Shown here in pieces: positions 26,786 through 34,885 of a DNA stretch of 64,000 nt (position 1 is its first letter; each line of letters starts with the position of its first letter). Origin of the DNA: Butyricimonas virosa (lineage in GTDB: Bacteria; Bacteroidota; Bacteroidia; Bacteroidales; Marinifilaceae). Under the pieces are notes generated by a model. The model searched no databases. It was given only the letters and a program-made list of their open reading frames with translations, and was not told where the DNA came from. The DNA lies in the NCBI RefSeq assembly GCF_025148635.1, contig NZ_CP102269.1:3348001-3412000 (forward strand). The letters are read 5' to 3'. A program made the position numbers and the translations under genes.

Positions 26786-27946
26786 TTACAGGAAATTCGC
26801 TACCTTATTAAATATTCCGGTAAAAGATTGATAAAGCATTTCAGGTGTGGCTCCCGTGTTGGTGGGAAATGGATTTTGATGAGAATACTCGTACGGAAAA
26901 TCTAATTCTTCCAATATAGTATCAACACATTTGGGGCCTAGTGCCTCAATAACTCCTTGTGTTGGCATTACCGTATCCTTTTTAAGCGTGACAATCCGTA
27001 GACGGTCTTGAATTCGTTCGAAAAATGATTCCCGGTAATTCTTCATTACCTCGGGACGTATCATCGCTTTAAACGCTTTTTCCATGAAATCCTCTTCATA
27101 CAAAACGGGGAGCGTTTGATGTTCATCATTTTTTGTCAGGAAATCATTCAGAAAATAATTCTTAACTCTTCTATACGCCTCTTGATCCATGATATCCCGG
27201 GTACTTCCGTCCATTTGGCTGAATATGGAGCCTCCACAGAAGAGGAATAGTTTACTATCATCCAATAGATGTTCCGGGTTGGCAAGCATCAGAATCTGTG
27301 ATAGGAACGCTCCGATGGAATAGGCGAAAATGTTTATGGATGAATCTTTTTCAAACAGGAGGTGTTGTCCGGTTTTTATTTCCCGGAATAACTGCCATAA
27401 ATTGAACATGGACTCTTTTCCGGATATGTAAAAACGCAAAGGGGTGTCTGATAGACGATAACTTAATGCCACGTTGACAAACGTGGAATTATTCAGATGT
27501 TCCACTTCTTGCTTACGACGAGCTACCCAAGGCATAAGGGCTCTTGGATTATACCAGTTACCGGGAGTACGGTTCATGTGGAAAGCTATCGGAAACAAAA
27601 TAACCGCTTTACCCGTGGCTAAGGATAAATATTCTGCCCAGGTGAGATATTTGTCCCAGTTACGTTCGTTCAGCCCGTGTAATAACAGGATTGCCTGGTT
27701 CGTCTTTCGTGATCCTTTAGGCGTGAATATGGTATACGAAAAACTTTTGTTCTCCTGAATGTTATTGTCCGGGATAGAACAAAATTCATTTGTCGGGAGC
27801 AATTGCTGAAATTGTTCTATTTCATTTACTCCCATGTTCTGGATAAAATGATAAGGACGAATTTCCAGTGGTTGATCTTCTAGGATAACTTTCTTGTCAT
27901 AAGAAAAAATAGCCTTTAACTGTTTTGTTCTAGTTGAGATTTCCAT
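26786..27946 (-). CDS. Alpha/beta hydrolase-like protein, 386 aa
   Basis: Start at ATG 27946 (M-E-I-S-T-R-T-K) is chosen; the longer in-frame start at 28015 would run across a TAATTTTG promoter element on the minus strand. The protein shows A-I-L-L-L-H-G-L-N-E-R with oxyanion-type H-G and later I-F-A-Y-S-I-G-A-F-L, a nucleophile elbow of the form x-Y-S-I-G with Ser in place. No signal peptide is seen. Its family resembles uncharacterised alpha/beta hydrolases of Bacteroidota; a substrate cannot be given. It is convergent with the SLC13 gene and divergent from the LytTR gene. Confidence 0.65.
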   Translation of the reverse strand: MEISTRTKQLKAIFSYDKKVILEDQPLEIRPYHFIQNMGVNEIEQFQQLLPTNEFCSIPDNNIQENKSFSYTIFTPKGSRKTNQAILLLHGLNERNWDKYLTWAEYLSLATGKAVILFPIAFHMNRTPGNWYNPRALMPWVARRKQEVEHLNNSTFVNVALSYRLSDTPLRFYISGKESMFNLWQLFREIKTGQHLLFEKDSSINIFAYSIGAFLSQILMLANPEHLLDDSKLFLFCGGSIFSQMDGSTRDIMDQEAYRRVKNYFLNDFLTKNDEHQTLPVLYEEDFMEKAFKAMIRPEVMKNYRESFFERIQDRLRIVTLKKDTVMPTQGVIEALGPKCVDTILEELDFPYEYSHQNPFPTNTGATPEMLYQSFTGIFNKVANFL

Positions 27947-28128
27947 AGCTCTTGCGATTAATTTTAATACAAACAAACACCACAATTCTTTGTTTTCAAA
28001 ATTAATGGTGTGCACCTGAACCTAAAGGGACAAAATCTCATATTTAGGGATGAAATTTGCTCTTTAGGGGTGAAATTTTTTACGAGAAAAATGTATCTTT
28101 GTTTGAAATTTATAAAAATTAGAGAGAG

Positions 28129-28983
28129 ATGAACGTGTTGACCCGAAAAATACCAGCTTACTATTACGAGAAATCAAATTTGATACGCCTGGTATTATTC
28201 ACTGCTTTTTTTGATCTGATTTTTATCAATATCTACAAACCTTTCAGTTCTCTGACGTGGTATCCGGTATCGGAATTTAAGTTTTTCATTTTTTCGAGTC
28301 TGGTCATTCTTACCGGAGTACTTGCCGTGGCGATCAGTCGTGTGATTATGTATTTTTACACGAGGAAACATACACTTAATTATATAGAGTATGGTATCTG
28401 GATCGTGTTGGAAATTTTCTTTCTGTCTACTTTTTACACGGTTTATTCTTGTTTTTTACGGCCGGAGAGGGATGTGATGGAAACTTTTTGGGAGGCCTCA
28501 GAAAACACGTCATTAATCCTTTTATTGCCTTATGCGATTTTAATGCTTTATTTTTCTTGGCGGGATAAGGAGCAGAAGTTACAGATGCTTGAAGAGATGA
28601 AGGGAGATACTGGGGGGGCGAGTGTTATTGCTTTTCGGGATGAGAAAGGTGAATTACGTTTATCAATTAAACATTCGAACTTGCTTTATATCGAGTCTGC
28701 GGATAATTACGTGCAGATTTGGTATTTGAATAAAGGCGTGGTGACAAAATTCATGTTACGTAATACTTTGAAGGCAATGGAAGAGACATTTGAAGGGACG
28801 AATGTCTTGAGGTGCCATCGTTCCTATATGGTTAATTTTGAGCATGTTAAAGTAATCCGTCGGGAGAAAGATGGAGTCTATTTGGAATTTGGAGTTGAGA
28901 AAGTTCCCGATATTCCGATTTCAAAGACTTACAGTGAAAAAGTGACGCACTGGTTCATGTGTTATTCCTCCTCGAATGAGTAA
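28129..28983 (+). CDS. Membrane-bound LytTR transcription regulator
   Basis: A 284-aa protein with four membrane helices in the first 150 residues (for example F-T-A-F-F-D-L-I-F-I and I-W-I-V-L-E-I-F-F-L) and a C-terminal LytTR DNA-binding domain (about 180-277) with Y-I-E-S-A-D-N-Y-V-Q-I and L-R-C-H-R-S-Y-M-V-N. There is no receiver domain, so the membrane part would sense the signal directly. LytTR domains bind DNA through beta strands and regulate virulence, competence or cell-wall genes in known cases. It overlaps the next regulator by 8 bases, so the pair is translated together. Confidence 0.9.
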   Translation: MNVLTRKIPAYYYEKSNLIRLVLFTAFFDLIFINIYKPFSSLTWYPVSEFKFFIFSSLVILTGVLAVAISRVIMYFYTRKHTLNYIEYGIWIVLEIFFLSTFYTVYSCFLRPERDVMETFWEASENTSLILLLPYAILMLYFSWRDKEQKLQMLEEMKGDTGGASVIAFRDEKGELRLSIKHSNLLYIESADNYVQIWYLNKGVVTKFMLRNTLKAMEETFEGTNVLRCHRSYMVNFEHVKVIRREKDGVYLEFGVEKVPDIPISKTYSEKVTHWFMCYSSSNE

Positions 28984-29809
28984 ATACCAATACAGACCGC
29001 CTTGTCGGGAATTATCCGGATATGTCCAGTATTATTGGATGTTGGATCTTGAGGATGTGTGTCCATCGTGCGAGCCGCATCGTCTTACTCCGCAGGGATT
29101 CATGGAAATCGTTTTTTATTATCGGGATTCGTACAAACTTATTCTGTCCGATGGAGAAGAATCTCATCCTCGGGCGACACTTTATGGGCAGCGAACCGAA
29201 TTTATAGATATTTTACCCACGGGTAGGGTGGGGCTGATGTCGGTCGTGTTTACCCCTGTGGGGGTACGGGACATTTTGCATTTACCGCTGAATGAGCTGA
29301 TAAACCGATACGTTTCTCTGGAAGAGGTGTTGGGAAGAGAAGGGAAAGATATGGAAGAACAAATGATGAATCTTGCCAGTTTTGACGAACGGGTGGATGG
29401 TTTGGAGACATTTTTGTTAGGTCGTTTGCAGCGAAGGAATGAATTTGAGAATAATCGGATGCGGATGGTCATGACTCGTTTATTACAGTGTCGGGGAATG
29501 TTTAACGTGGAACAACTGGCCGGTTATGCTTGTTTGAGTAAAAAGCAATTTGAACGGGTGTTTTCGACTTACGTGGGATTAATGCCGAAACAATACTTAC
29601 GGGTGATACGTTTTCTGTATGCCGTGGAATTTCGAAATCGAATGCCGGAGGTTGATTTGGCAACATTGGCTTTCCATACTGGATATTACGATGCGGCTCA
29701 TCTGGCGAATGAAATCAAAGCTTTAACCGGTCATACTTCGTCAACTCTTTTTCAATTAATGTGTTTTTCCGAGGATGCCGATAGTATTGAATGGTTTCTA
29801 GGTGTATAG
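28976..29809 (+). CDS. AraC-family transcription regulator
   Basis: A 277-aa protein: an N-terminal ligand-type domain of the DUF6597 kind (Y-R-P-P-C-R-E-L-S-G-Y-V-Q-Y-Y-W-M, and P-H-R-L-T-P-Q-G-F-M-E-I) and a C-terminal HTH_18 domain (about 170-260: L-A-G-Y-A-C-L-S-K-K-Q-F-E-R-V-F, then A-F-H-T-G-Y-Y-D-A-A-H-L). It overlaps the LytTR gene by 8 bases, so the two form one operon. A small VOC protein gene follows 105 bases later with its own promoter element and may be a target (inference). Confidence 0.9.
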   Translation: MSKYQYRPPCRELSGYVQYYWMLDLEDVCPSCEPHRLTPQGFMEIVFYYRDSYKLILSDGEESHPRATLYGQRTEFIDILPTGRVGLMSVVFTPVGVRDILHLPLNELINRYVSLEEVLGREGKDMEEQMMNLASFDERVDGLETFLLGRLQRRNEFENNRMRMVMTRLLQCRGMFNVEQLAGYACLSKKQFERVFSTYVGLMPKQYLRVIRFLYAVEFRNRMPEVDLATLAFHTGYYDAAHLANEIKALTGHTSSTLFQLMCFSEDADSIEWFLGV

Positions 29810-29914
29810 AAGGAACTAAAAGTTTTATCGGAACAGAGAATGTCTCTTTTTTCCAATAATTGAGGGGTGATAAGGAAGTACTTTTGTTGTGTTAATCAAT
29901 AAAATAAATACAAC

Positions 29915-30298
29915 ATGAAAACATTCGTAGCTTTTTTTGAGATTCCTGCTATCAACATGGAGAGGGCAGTTCAGTTTTACGGGACGGTTTTCGGAGAGAA
30001 ACTGGAGATTGTCGAATACGGGGAAGAGAAAATGGCTTTTATTTCTTCCGGTGATCAGCAACCGATCGGCTGTATTTTTAGTTTAAAAGGATACCTGCCA
30101 ACCTCTAACAGTATTACGATTTCATTTTATACGGAAAATATGGATGAATCTTTAGCCATGGTGAGGAAGGCCGGGGGAAAGATTGTCACGGAACCTTGTG
30201 AAACTTGTGAGGGATCAAAAGATTATTTTGCTTACTTTTTAGATACCGAGGGAAACCGGATCGGTTTATTTACACGAAACATTCATCCGGGAGAATAG
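29915..30298 (+). CDS. VOC (glyoxalase/bleomycin-resistance) family protein
   Basis: A 127-aa protein with two beta-alpha-beta-beta-beta units: F-F-E-I-P-A-I-N-M-E-R-A-V-Q-F-Y near the start and S-I-T-I-S-F-Y-T-E-N-M-D-E-S-L near the middle, ending D-T-E-G-N-R-I-G-L-F. Metal-binding and substrate functions of VOC proteins vary too widely to predict. A TACTTTTG promoter element lies at 29879-29886. Its position after the AraC and LytTR genes suggests a shared regulatory theme. Confidence 0.88.
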   Translation: MKTFVAFFEIPAINMERAVQFYGTVFGEKLEIVEYGEEKMAFISSGDQQPIGCIFSLKGYLPTSNSITISFYTENMDESLAMVRKAGGKIVTEPCETCEGSKDYFAYFLDTEGNRIGLFTRNIHPGE

Positions 30299-30514
30299 TA
30301 ATTCGGACGAGACGAACTATATCTTGCGGGTTGATTTTAAGGGGTTGTCCAGAAAGGATGGGATGGGTATGTTGTATGATCTCAAAATTTGTTCGGTTAT
30401 CTTTAAGAAATTGAGAGAGTTGAGAAAGGGTTAGCATAAAAGTTATTTTTATTGTGACAAGTAAAGGTAATAAATATCACTTGAATCCGTATCTTTGTAG
30501 GAAAGAAGGTAAAA

Positions 30515-31231
30515 ATGGTATTGAAAAAACGGCAGGATCATATTTCAACAGGCAGCCCTTCCCGGATGGAAACTCCTAAATGGTGGCGAGTGGTGAGGCG
30601 TGTGTTCTTTTATGGTATCATGTTGCCTGTATTCGTGTGTTGTCTGGGAATATTATTTTGTAATTATCGGATTTCCAAATACAGTGAAGGAAAAGTTTTT
30701 GGAGATACGACATTTATACCTTATAATAAAGTTGGTTTGTTGTTGGGTACTTCTCCCCGGGTGAAAGGCGGGAAAACCAATCCTTATTTCAAGAATCGTA
30801 TTGATGCCGCAGAGGAGTTGTTCGAGTCAGGTAAAATTAAGTATATATTGATCAGTGGAGATAACCGCCGCCATAATTATAATGAACCTCAGGCCATGAA
30901 AGATTCTTTGGTGAATAGAGGCATCCCGAAAGAATCATTGGTGCTGGATTTTGCCGGATTGCGAACGCTCGATTCTATGGTACGTTCGAAAGAGATTTTC
31001 GGACAGGATAGCGTGACGGTTATTTCTCAGCAATTTCACAATGAAAGAGCGATCTATCTGGCTCGTCACTACGGGATACATGCTATCGGGTATAATGCTA
31101 AAGACGTGAGCGTTTACGAGGGACTAAAGACGCAAATGCGGGAATTGTTGGCCCGGGTAAAAGTATTTGTCGATTTTTTTATCAACAAACAACCTCGTCA
31201 TTTAGGCGAAAAGATTGAAATTCCGGAATAA
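30515..31231 (+). CDS. sanA: SanA/YdcF family (DUF218) membrane protein
   Basis: A 238-aa protein with one N-terminal membrane helix (about 30-48) and a DUF218 domain: V-G-L-L-L-G-T-S-P, then Y-I-L-I-S-G-D-N, with polar residues at the presumed active pocket, and T-V-I-S-Q-Q-F-H-N-E-R-A. SanA of E. coli influences exclusion of large antibiotics such as vancomycin across the outer membrane; other DUF218 proteins bind nucleotides. A TATCTTTG promoter element lies at 30490-30497, leaving a short leader before the ATG. Confidence 0.85.
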   Translation: MVLKKRQDHISTGSPSRMETPKWWRVVRRVFFYGIMLPVFVCCLGILFCNYRISKYSEGKVFGDTTFIPYNKVGLLLGTSPRVKGGKTNPYFKNRIDAAEELFESGKIKYILISGDNRRHNYNEPQAMKDSLVNRGIPKESLVLDFAGLRTLDSMVRSKEIFGQDSVTVISQQFHNERAIYLARHYGIHAIGYNAKDVSVYEGLKTQMRELLARVKVFVDFFINKQPRHLGEKIEIPE

Positions 31232-31232
31232 A

Positions 31233-32702
31233 CTATTCAGTTTCTTGTTCGAATTTTTTTATCAAGGAGAACAAATCTTCCCGGTTTGAGGTCAATTTCC
31301 CGTGAATATCCACTCTTGGAATCTTGTTACTTTTAATTCCGATGATAAGATACTGTTCGTAGTAGGGACGATTTGAATGCAATTCAAATTGTTGTTCGAT
31401 ATCCATGTATCGATTCAAATCCTGTATGGCTTTCCGGTTATCCAGTAATGGTGTAAGTTCTCGGAAAACTTGTGGCTCGTAAGTACCCATGGAATAACGT
31501 TGTGCCAGGTGAATTTTGGATAATATGCGGGCAGTCTGCCATCTGGCTGGAACCTGCTGGTAATTGAAACAGTAGAAAGCTTCTTTTTCGACTAAATGAT
31601 TGGCAGAAGGAGAACTTCGGGAGGGTTGTTCCAGTACAATGAAATTTTCTCCAAGATCATCTTTCCAAGTGGTCTCTTGCGTGCAGGAGCGAATGTAATA
31701 TTCTTTGGTCGGAGTGTAAGCAAAAGAAAGACTGGCCTTTGTTGAAAATGGGGAATTTACCTTACGGTGTTTGGATAAAAGGACTTGTCGGAGTAGTTGG
31801 TAATCCACGTAATCAAAATCCATGGACTTCAATTCATGATGGTTCCCGTCAATGGTGAAAGTACCTTTACACGTGAGGCGTGTTCGTTGAGGATAAGCGC
31901 TACTTTTGGTCTTGAAGGCAAATCGGTAGTCAGAATTTTCTGATTCTAGGGGATAAATATCGTAATTGCGAATGTCGCTGAATAAAGGACCGAATAATTG
32001 AATACTTCGCATAAACGTGAATATTTTACGAGTTCCGACATCAAAACGGGTTTCTTCGTCTGTTATGAATGTGGGTTTAAGCGTGTCTTTTCCATCGTTC
32101 GTGAGATTGTAACTTCTGGCAACGTGGAACGGGACGATGTAAGATCGAAAATCCGTATCCCACGTGTTTCGTGATTTAACATCACCTGAAGAGAAATAAT
32201 AACCGTACTCCCGACGGTATTCTACTACATTCTCTTCACATTCGGTAATTTTTTCGTATAAGGCTTTACCAAAATATTTGCATATCGGTTCGAGGCCGGG
32301 AGCCTGTTTCTTGAGTTTTGAGGAGGCTCTTTTTAAAAGTTCTTTCATTGAGATCCCTTTTTCCACATTCGTCTCTTCCAGTTCATATGTCAGGGGAACA
32401 AGTACAAGGCGTTTCATGCGAAGTAAATCATTCACACTGTATTTTACGGTTTGATACCCCATGCCTTGGAATTGTAACGAATCACTAGGGTGTAGTTTGT
32501 AGGTCTTAATAACACATTCCCCTTCAATATCGGTGCTAGTCAGTAAATAATGATTTCTAGGATTGACCACGTATACTCCAAATTGAGGCTCGCCTTTGGG
32601 ATTGATAACCTTTAAACGTATTTCTTGTGCATTAAGCCGATTGAAAAGCAAAACGGTAACTAGCAATAAAACTACACGGATACAATAATTAACCCTGTTC
32701 AT
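31233..32702 (-). CDS. Carboxypeptidase-like regulatory-domain protein, exported
   Basis: A 489-aa protein, start ATG 32702 chosen because a TACCTTTG promoter (32734-32727) lies upstream of it and would exclude the longer frame from 32759. Signal peptide at 1-25 (V-V-L-L-L-V-T-V-L-L). Residues about 26-100 form a CarboxypepD_reg-like beta domain (I-N-P-K-G-E-P-Q-F-G-V-Y-V, T-S-T-D-I-E-G-E-C). The remainder resembles the DUF5686 beta-rich domain of Bacteroidota outer-membrane proteins only weakly. It would be envelope-located; function unknown. It is convergent with the SanA gene, 1 base apart. Confidence 0.75.
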   Translation of the reverse strand: MNRVNYCIRVVLLLVTVLLFNRLNAQEIRLKVINPKGEPQFGVYVVNPRNHYLLTSTDIEGECVIKTYKLHPSDSLQFQGMGYQTVKYSVNDLLRMKRLVLVPLTYELEETNVEKGISMKELLKRASSKLKKQAPGLEPICKYFGKALYEKITECEENVVEYRREYGYYFSSGDVKSRNTWDTDFRSYIVPFHVARSYNLTNDGKDTLKPTFITDEETRFDVGTRKIFTFMRSIQLFGPLFSDIRNYDIYPLESENSDYRFAFKTKSSAYPQRTRLTCKGTFTIDGNHHELKSMDFDYVDYQLLRQVLLSKHRKVNSPFSTKASLSFAYTPTKEYYIRSCTQETTWKDDLGENFIVLEQPSRSSPSANHLVEKEAFYCFNYQQVPARWQTARILSKIHLAQRYSMGTYEPQVFRELTPLLDNRKAIQDLNRYMDIEQQFELHSNRPYYEQYLIIGIKSNKIPRVDIHGKLTSNREDLFSLIKKFEQETE

Positions 32703-32726
32703 AACGTTTGATTTTGTGAAAGTGAT

Positions 32727-32734
32727 CAAAGGTA
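32727..32734 (-). promoter_or_regulatory. -7 promoter element TACCTTTG (minus strand)
   Basis: The minus strand reads TACCTTTG at 32734-32727, matching TAnnTTTG, 25 bases before the ATG at 32702. It decides that start over the longer frame. Confidence 0.65.
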
Positions 32735-32820
32735 AGAAAGATTTAAAAAAGAAAATCACGATAGATTAGCTATCGTGATTTTTCAAAGCTATTATAAGAG
32801 TAGGGTAATTCAATTATGGA

Positions 32821-33984
32821 TTATTTTACCCATACATTCAAAATCTCTCCGATAAACATTTTGTGCATAGCTTTGCCGGCCCATTGTTTTCTTAGTTCCG
32901 GGTCAGAAATACCGTCAATGTTGATGGTTTGAGAAACCATTTTGCGGCACTCGATAATCATCCAGGCTTCCGAGAATGCCTTGCTACCGGAAGGAGTGGT
33001 GATCGGGGTTAACCCGGCCTCTTTTACCGTATCCTTGTCTTTACCGGAATTATGCCCGCAATAATTCAGAGCTTCCCGGTAAGTTTCCGTGTAAAAAGTT
33101 AATGTATAGGTATCCCCTTTATCCATGATGTCATAAGTGTAGCGTGCGGGATTGATAAAACAGAACGTCACCGGTTTGTTGTACAGGTTACCGAGACCTC
33201 CCCAGCTTGCCGTCATCGGGTTAAACTGCTGGTCATTCCCAGCCGTGATTAACATCCAGTCCTCGGATAACATTTTAATAATATTTCCCGGAATCTTGTC
33301 GGGAGCGATACGTTTGTAGCCTTGTAAAGCATCTCCCGGGGCGGCAGATATGGTGGCTACGGTTTGCACGGGAGCAACTTGTTGGGGCGTTGTGGTTGTC
33401 GTTGTGGCTACAGGGGCATTTTGTGTGCCTAAGCTTTTTTGCGCCCCTTCGTTCAAACTTTCAACCAGATCAATAGTTTTGATTCTGAATTTTGCAATCC
33501 GGTTGATCAGTTTAGTTTGATCTTTATTCATCGCCTGTTTGTCCGTAATCCATTCTTCGGCAGCTAAACGTTCCCGGCTGTCTTCCGGGTAAAGGTAGGT
33601 GATGTTGGTTACTTCCACGTTGCATTTACCGGGAGTGCAAACAAAATTCATCCGGTAGTTTATTTTTGCCCGATCCAGAGAAAAAGTCTTATCAGCGAAA
33701 ACAATGTATTCGTTTCCATAGCAAGCAATTTGTCCCTCTTCCTTGTTCGAATAGGCAACCATTCCCCAGTTTCCTTTATCTGTCTTGAAACGGGTATTCG
33801 CCCATGCCAAAATGGCATCAAAAATTTGATCTTTAGAAAGATTTGGGGCGTTGATTTCCTGTGAGAAAACTACTTTTCCGTTTACTTCCGGAACGGCTCC
33901 GACCATGTATTTGCTTTGATCTTCTTCCTGGGCTAATGCCAACATGGGAAAAAAGCAAAGAATGAGTAATAAATTCTTCATCAT
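32821..33984 (-). CDS. DUF4468 (TBP-like fold) exported protein
   Basis: A 387-aa protein with signal peptide (L-L-L-I-L-C-F-F-P-M-L-A-L-A-Q). The first domain (about 25-150) is DUF4468-like: N-G-K-V-V-F-S-Q-E-I and I-A-C-Y-G-N-E-Y-I. A Thr/Ala/Pro linker follows (about 190-215) and then a C-terminal domain (about 225-387) resembling a flavin-reductase-like or pyridoxamine-oxidase-like fold: M-T-A-S-W-G-G-L-G-N-L-Y-N-K-P-V-T-F-C. Start ATG 33984 or 33981 is used; the TTG nine bases upstream belongs to a TAAATTTG promoter-like word. Domain identification of the second half is uncertain. Confidence 0.7.
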   Translation of the reverse strand: MMKNLLLILCFFPMLALAQEEDQSKYMVGAVPEVNGKVVFSQEINAPNLSKDQIFDAILAWANTRFKTDKGNWGMVAYSNKEEGQIACYGNEYIVFADKTFSLDRAKINYRMNFVCTPGKCNVEVTNITYLYPEDSRERLAAEEWITDKQAMNKDQTKLINRIAKFRIKTIDLVESLNEGAQKSLGTQNAPVATTTTTTPQQVAPVQTVATISAAPGDALQGYKRIAPDKIPGNIIKMLSEDWMLITAGNDQQFNPMTASWGGLGNLYNKPVTFCFINPARYTYDIMDKGDTYTLTFYTETYREALNYCGHNSGKDKDTVKEAGLTPITTPSGSKAFSEAWMIIECRKMVSQTINIDGISDPELRKQWAGKAMHKMFIGEILNVWVK

Positions 33985-34315
33985 GATATTCAAATTTATG
34001 TGTGTTTAAAACTAAACTAATAAAAGATTGCACATCGGCTTTCTCGTGGAGAATTATACCGCACTCAAAGTTACAGAAATATTTCATACGTTCTTCGGCT
34101 TTTAACTAGAATTTGTAAGTGTGGTATTGAAGTACTTGTTTTTAATTGTTTACTATACTTCATGTGAAATTTTCAGCCTTTTTTTACAAATTCAATTCTT
34201 TGGTATCGAGAGTCGTATATGTGAATTGAGATTACGTTGAACCAAATTCTGCCTGGCCGATGTAATGTTAATATTTTTTCTTAATTTAGCCGTCGAATAC
34301 AATAAATCAAGAGAC

Positions 34316-34729
34316 ATGAATAATGAGGTGTTAGAAAGGCTAAAAGAAGAATATGGGGAAGATGACGACCTGATTCAGCTATATGAAGATTGGGGGAATA
34401 CTCCCTATTTACATGAAATATACCGTATACTGGATGAACATTCATCTGATTGGGTGTTGGAACGTGAATTAGGTAGTTGGGCGGCAGAATTTATTCTGGG
34501 TATTTTGCAGGAACATGAAGAGGAATTGGAGGGGATGCCGGAGACCGAGCGAGTTGCGTTATTTGAAGAAGAGATTGAGGAACGATATGCAGATTTCAAG
34601 AGCTGCCATCAGTTTGCCCGGGTAAACAATCTCTCTATGGAGTATGAAGAAGATGAGGATACCGATTGTGAGACGTTGGACGAGTATATTGCAGAGAATG
34701 GGGAAGAGATTGGTTTTCCTAAATATTAA
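34316..34729 (+). CDS. Acidic hypothetical protein, 137 aa
   Basis: A soluble, strongly acidic protein (Glu and Asp runs such as E-E-D-E-D-T-D) predicted helical. The start is set at ATG 34316 (M-N-N-E-V-L-E-R-L); the in-frame ATG at 34265 would add a hydrophobic stretch not in keeping with the rest and lies among promoter-like AT sequence. Residues 20-75 include L-Y-E-D-W-G-N-T-P-Y and S-W-A-A-E-F-I. No family is recognised. A terminator follows the stop. Confidence 0.6.
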   Translation: MNNEVLERLKEEYGEDDDLIQLYEDWGNTPYLHEIYRILDEHSSDWVLERELGSWAAEFILGILQEHEEELEGMPETERVALFEEEIEERYADFKSCHQFARVNNLSMEYEEDEDTDCETLDEYIAENGEEIGFPKY

Positions 34730-34774
34730 TCCTTGTTGATCCGAGAGAAAAAATGGTTTGAATTTTAATATATT

Positions 34775-34806
34775 ACTCCTGTCATGATGGCAGGAGTAAA
34801 TTTTTA
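34775..34806 (+). terminator. Terminator of the acidic protein gene
   Basis: A 9-bp stem (ACTCCTGTC at 34775-34783 with GGCAGGAGT at 34789-34797, one G-T pair) and loop ATGAT, followed by AAATTTTTA. Confidence 0.75.
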
Positions 34807-34822
34807 TGGTATGTTGTTAGAA

Positions 34823-34859
34823 TAAAAAAAGTGGTAAAAGTACATTGACTTTTACCACT
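34823..34859 (-). terminator. Terminator of the biotin carboxyltransferase gene
   Basis: An 11-bp perfect stem (34831-34841 with 34848-34858), followed on the minus strand by a run of seven T ending near 34824. It faces the minus-strand carboxyltransferase gene and lies after its stop. Confidence 0.85.
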
Positions 34860-34885
34860 CCTCCTTTATTATATTGCTAATCCAA

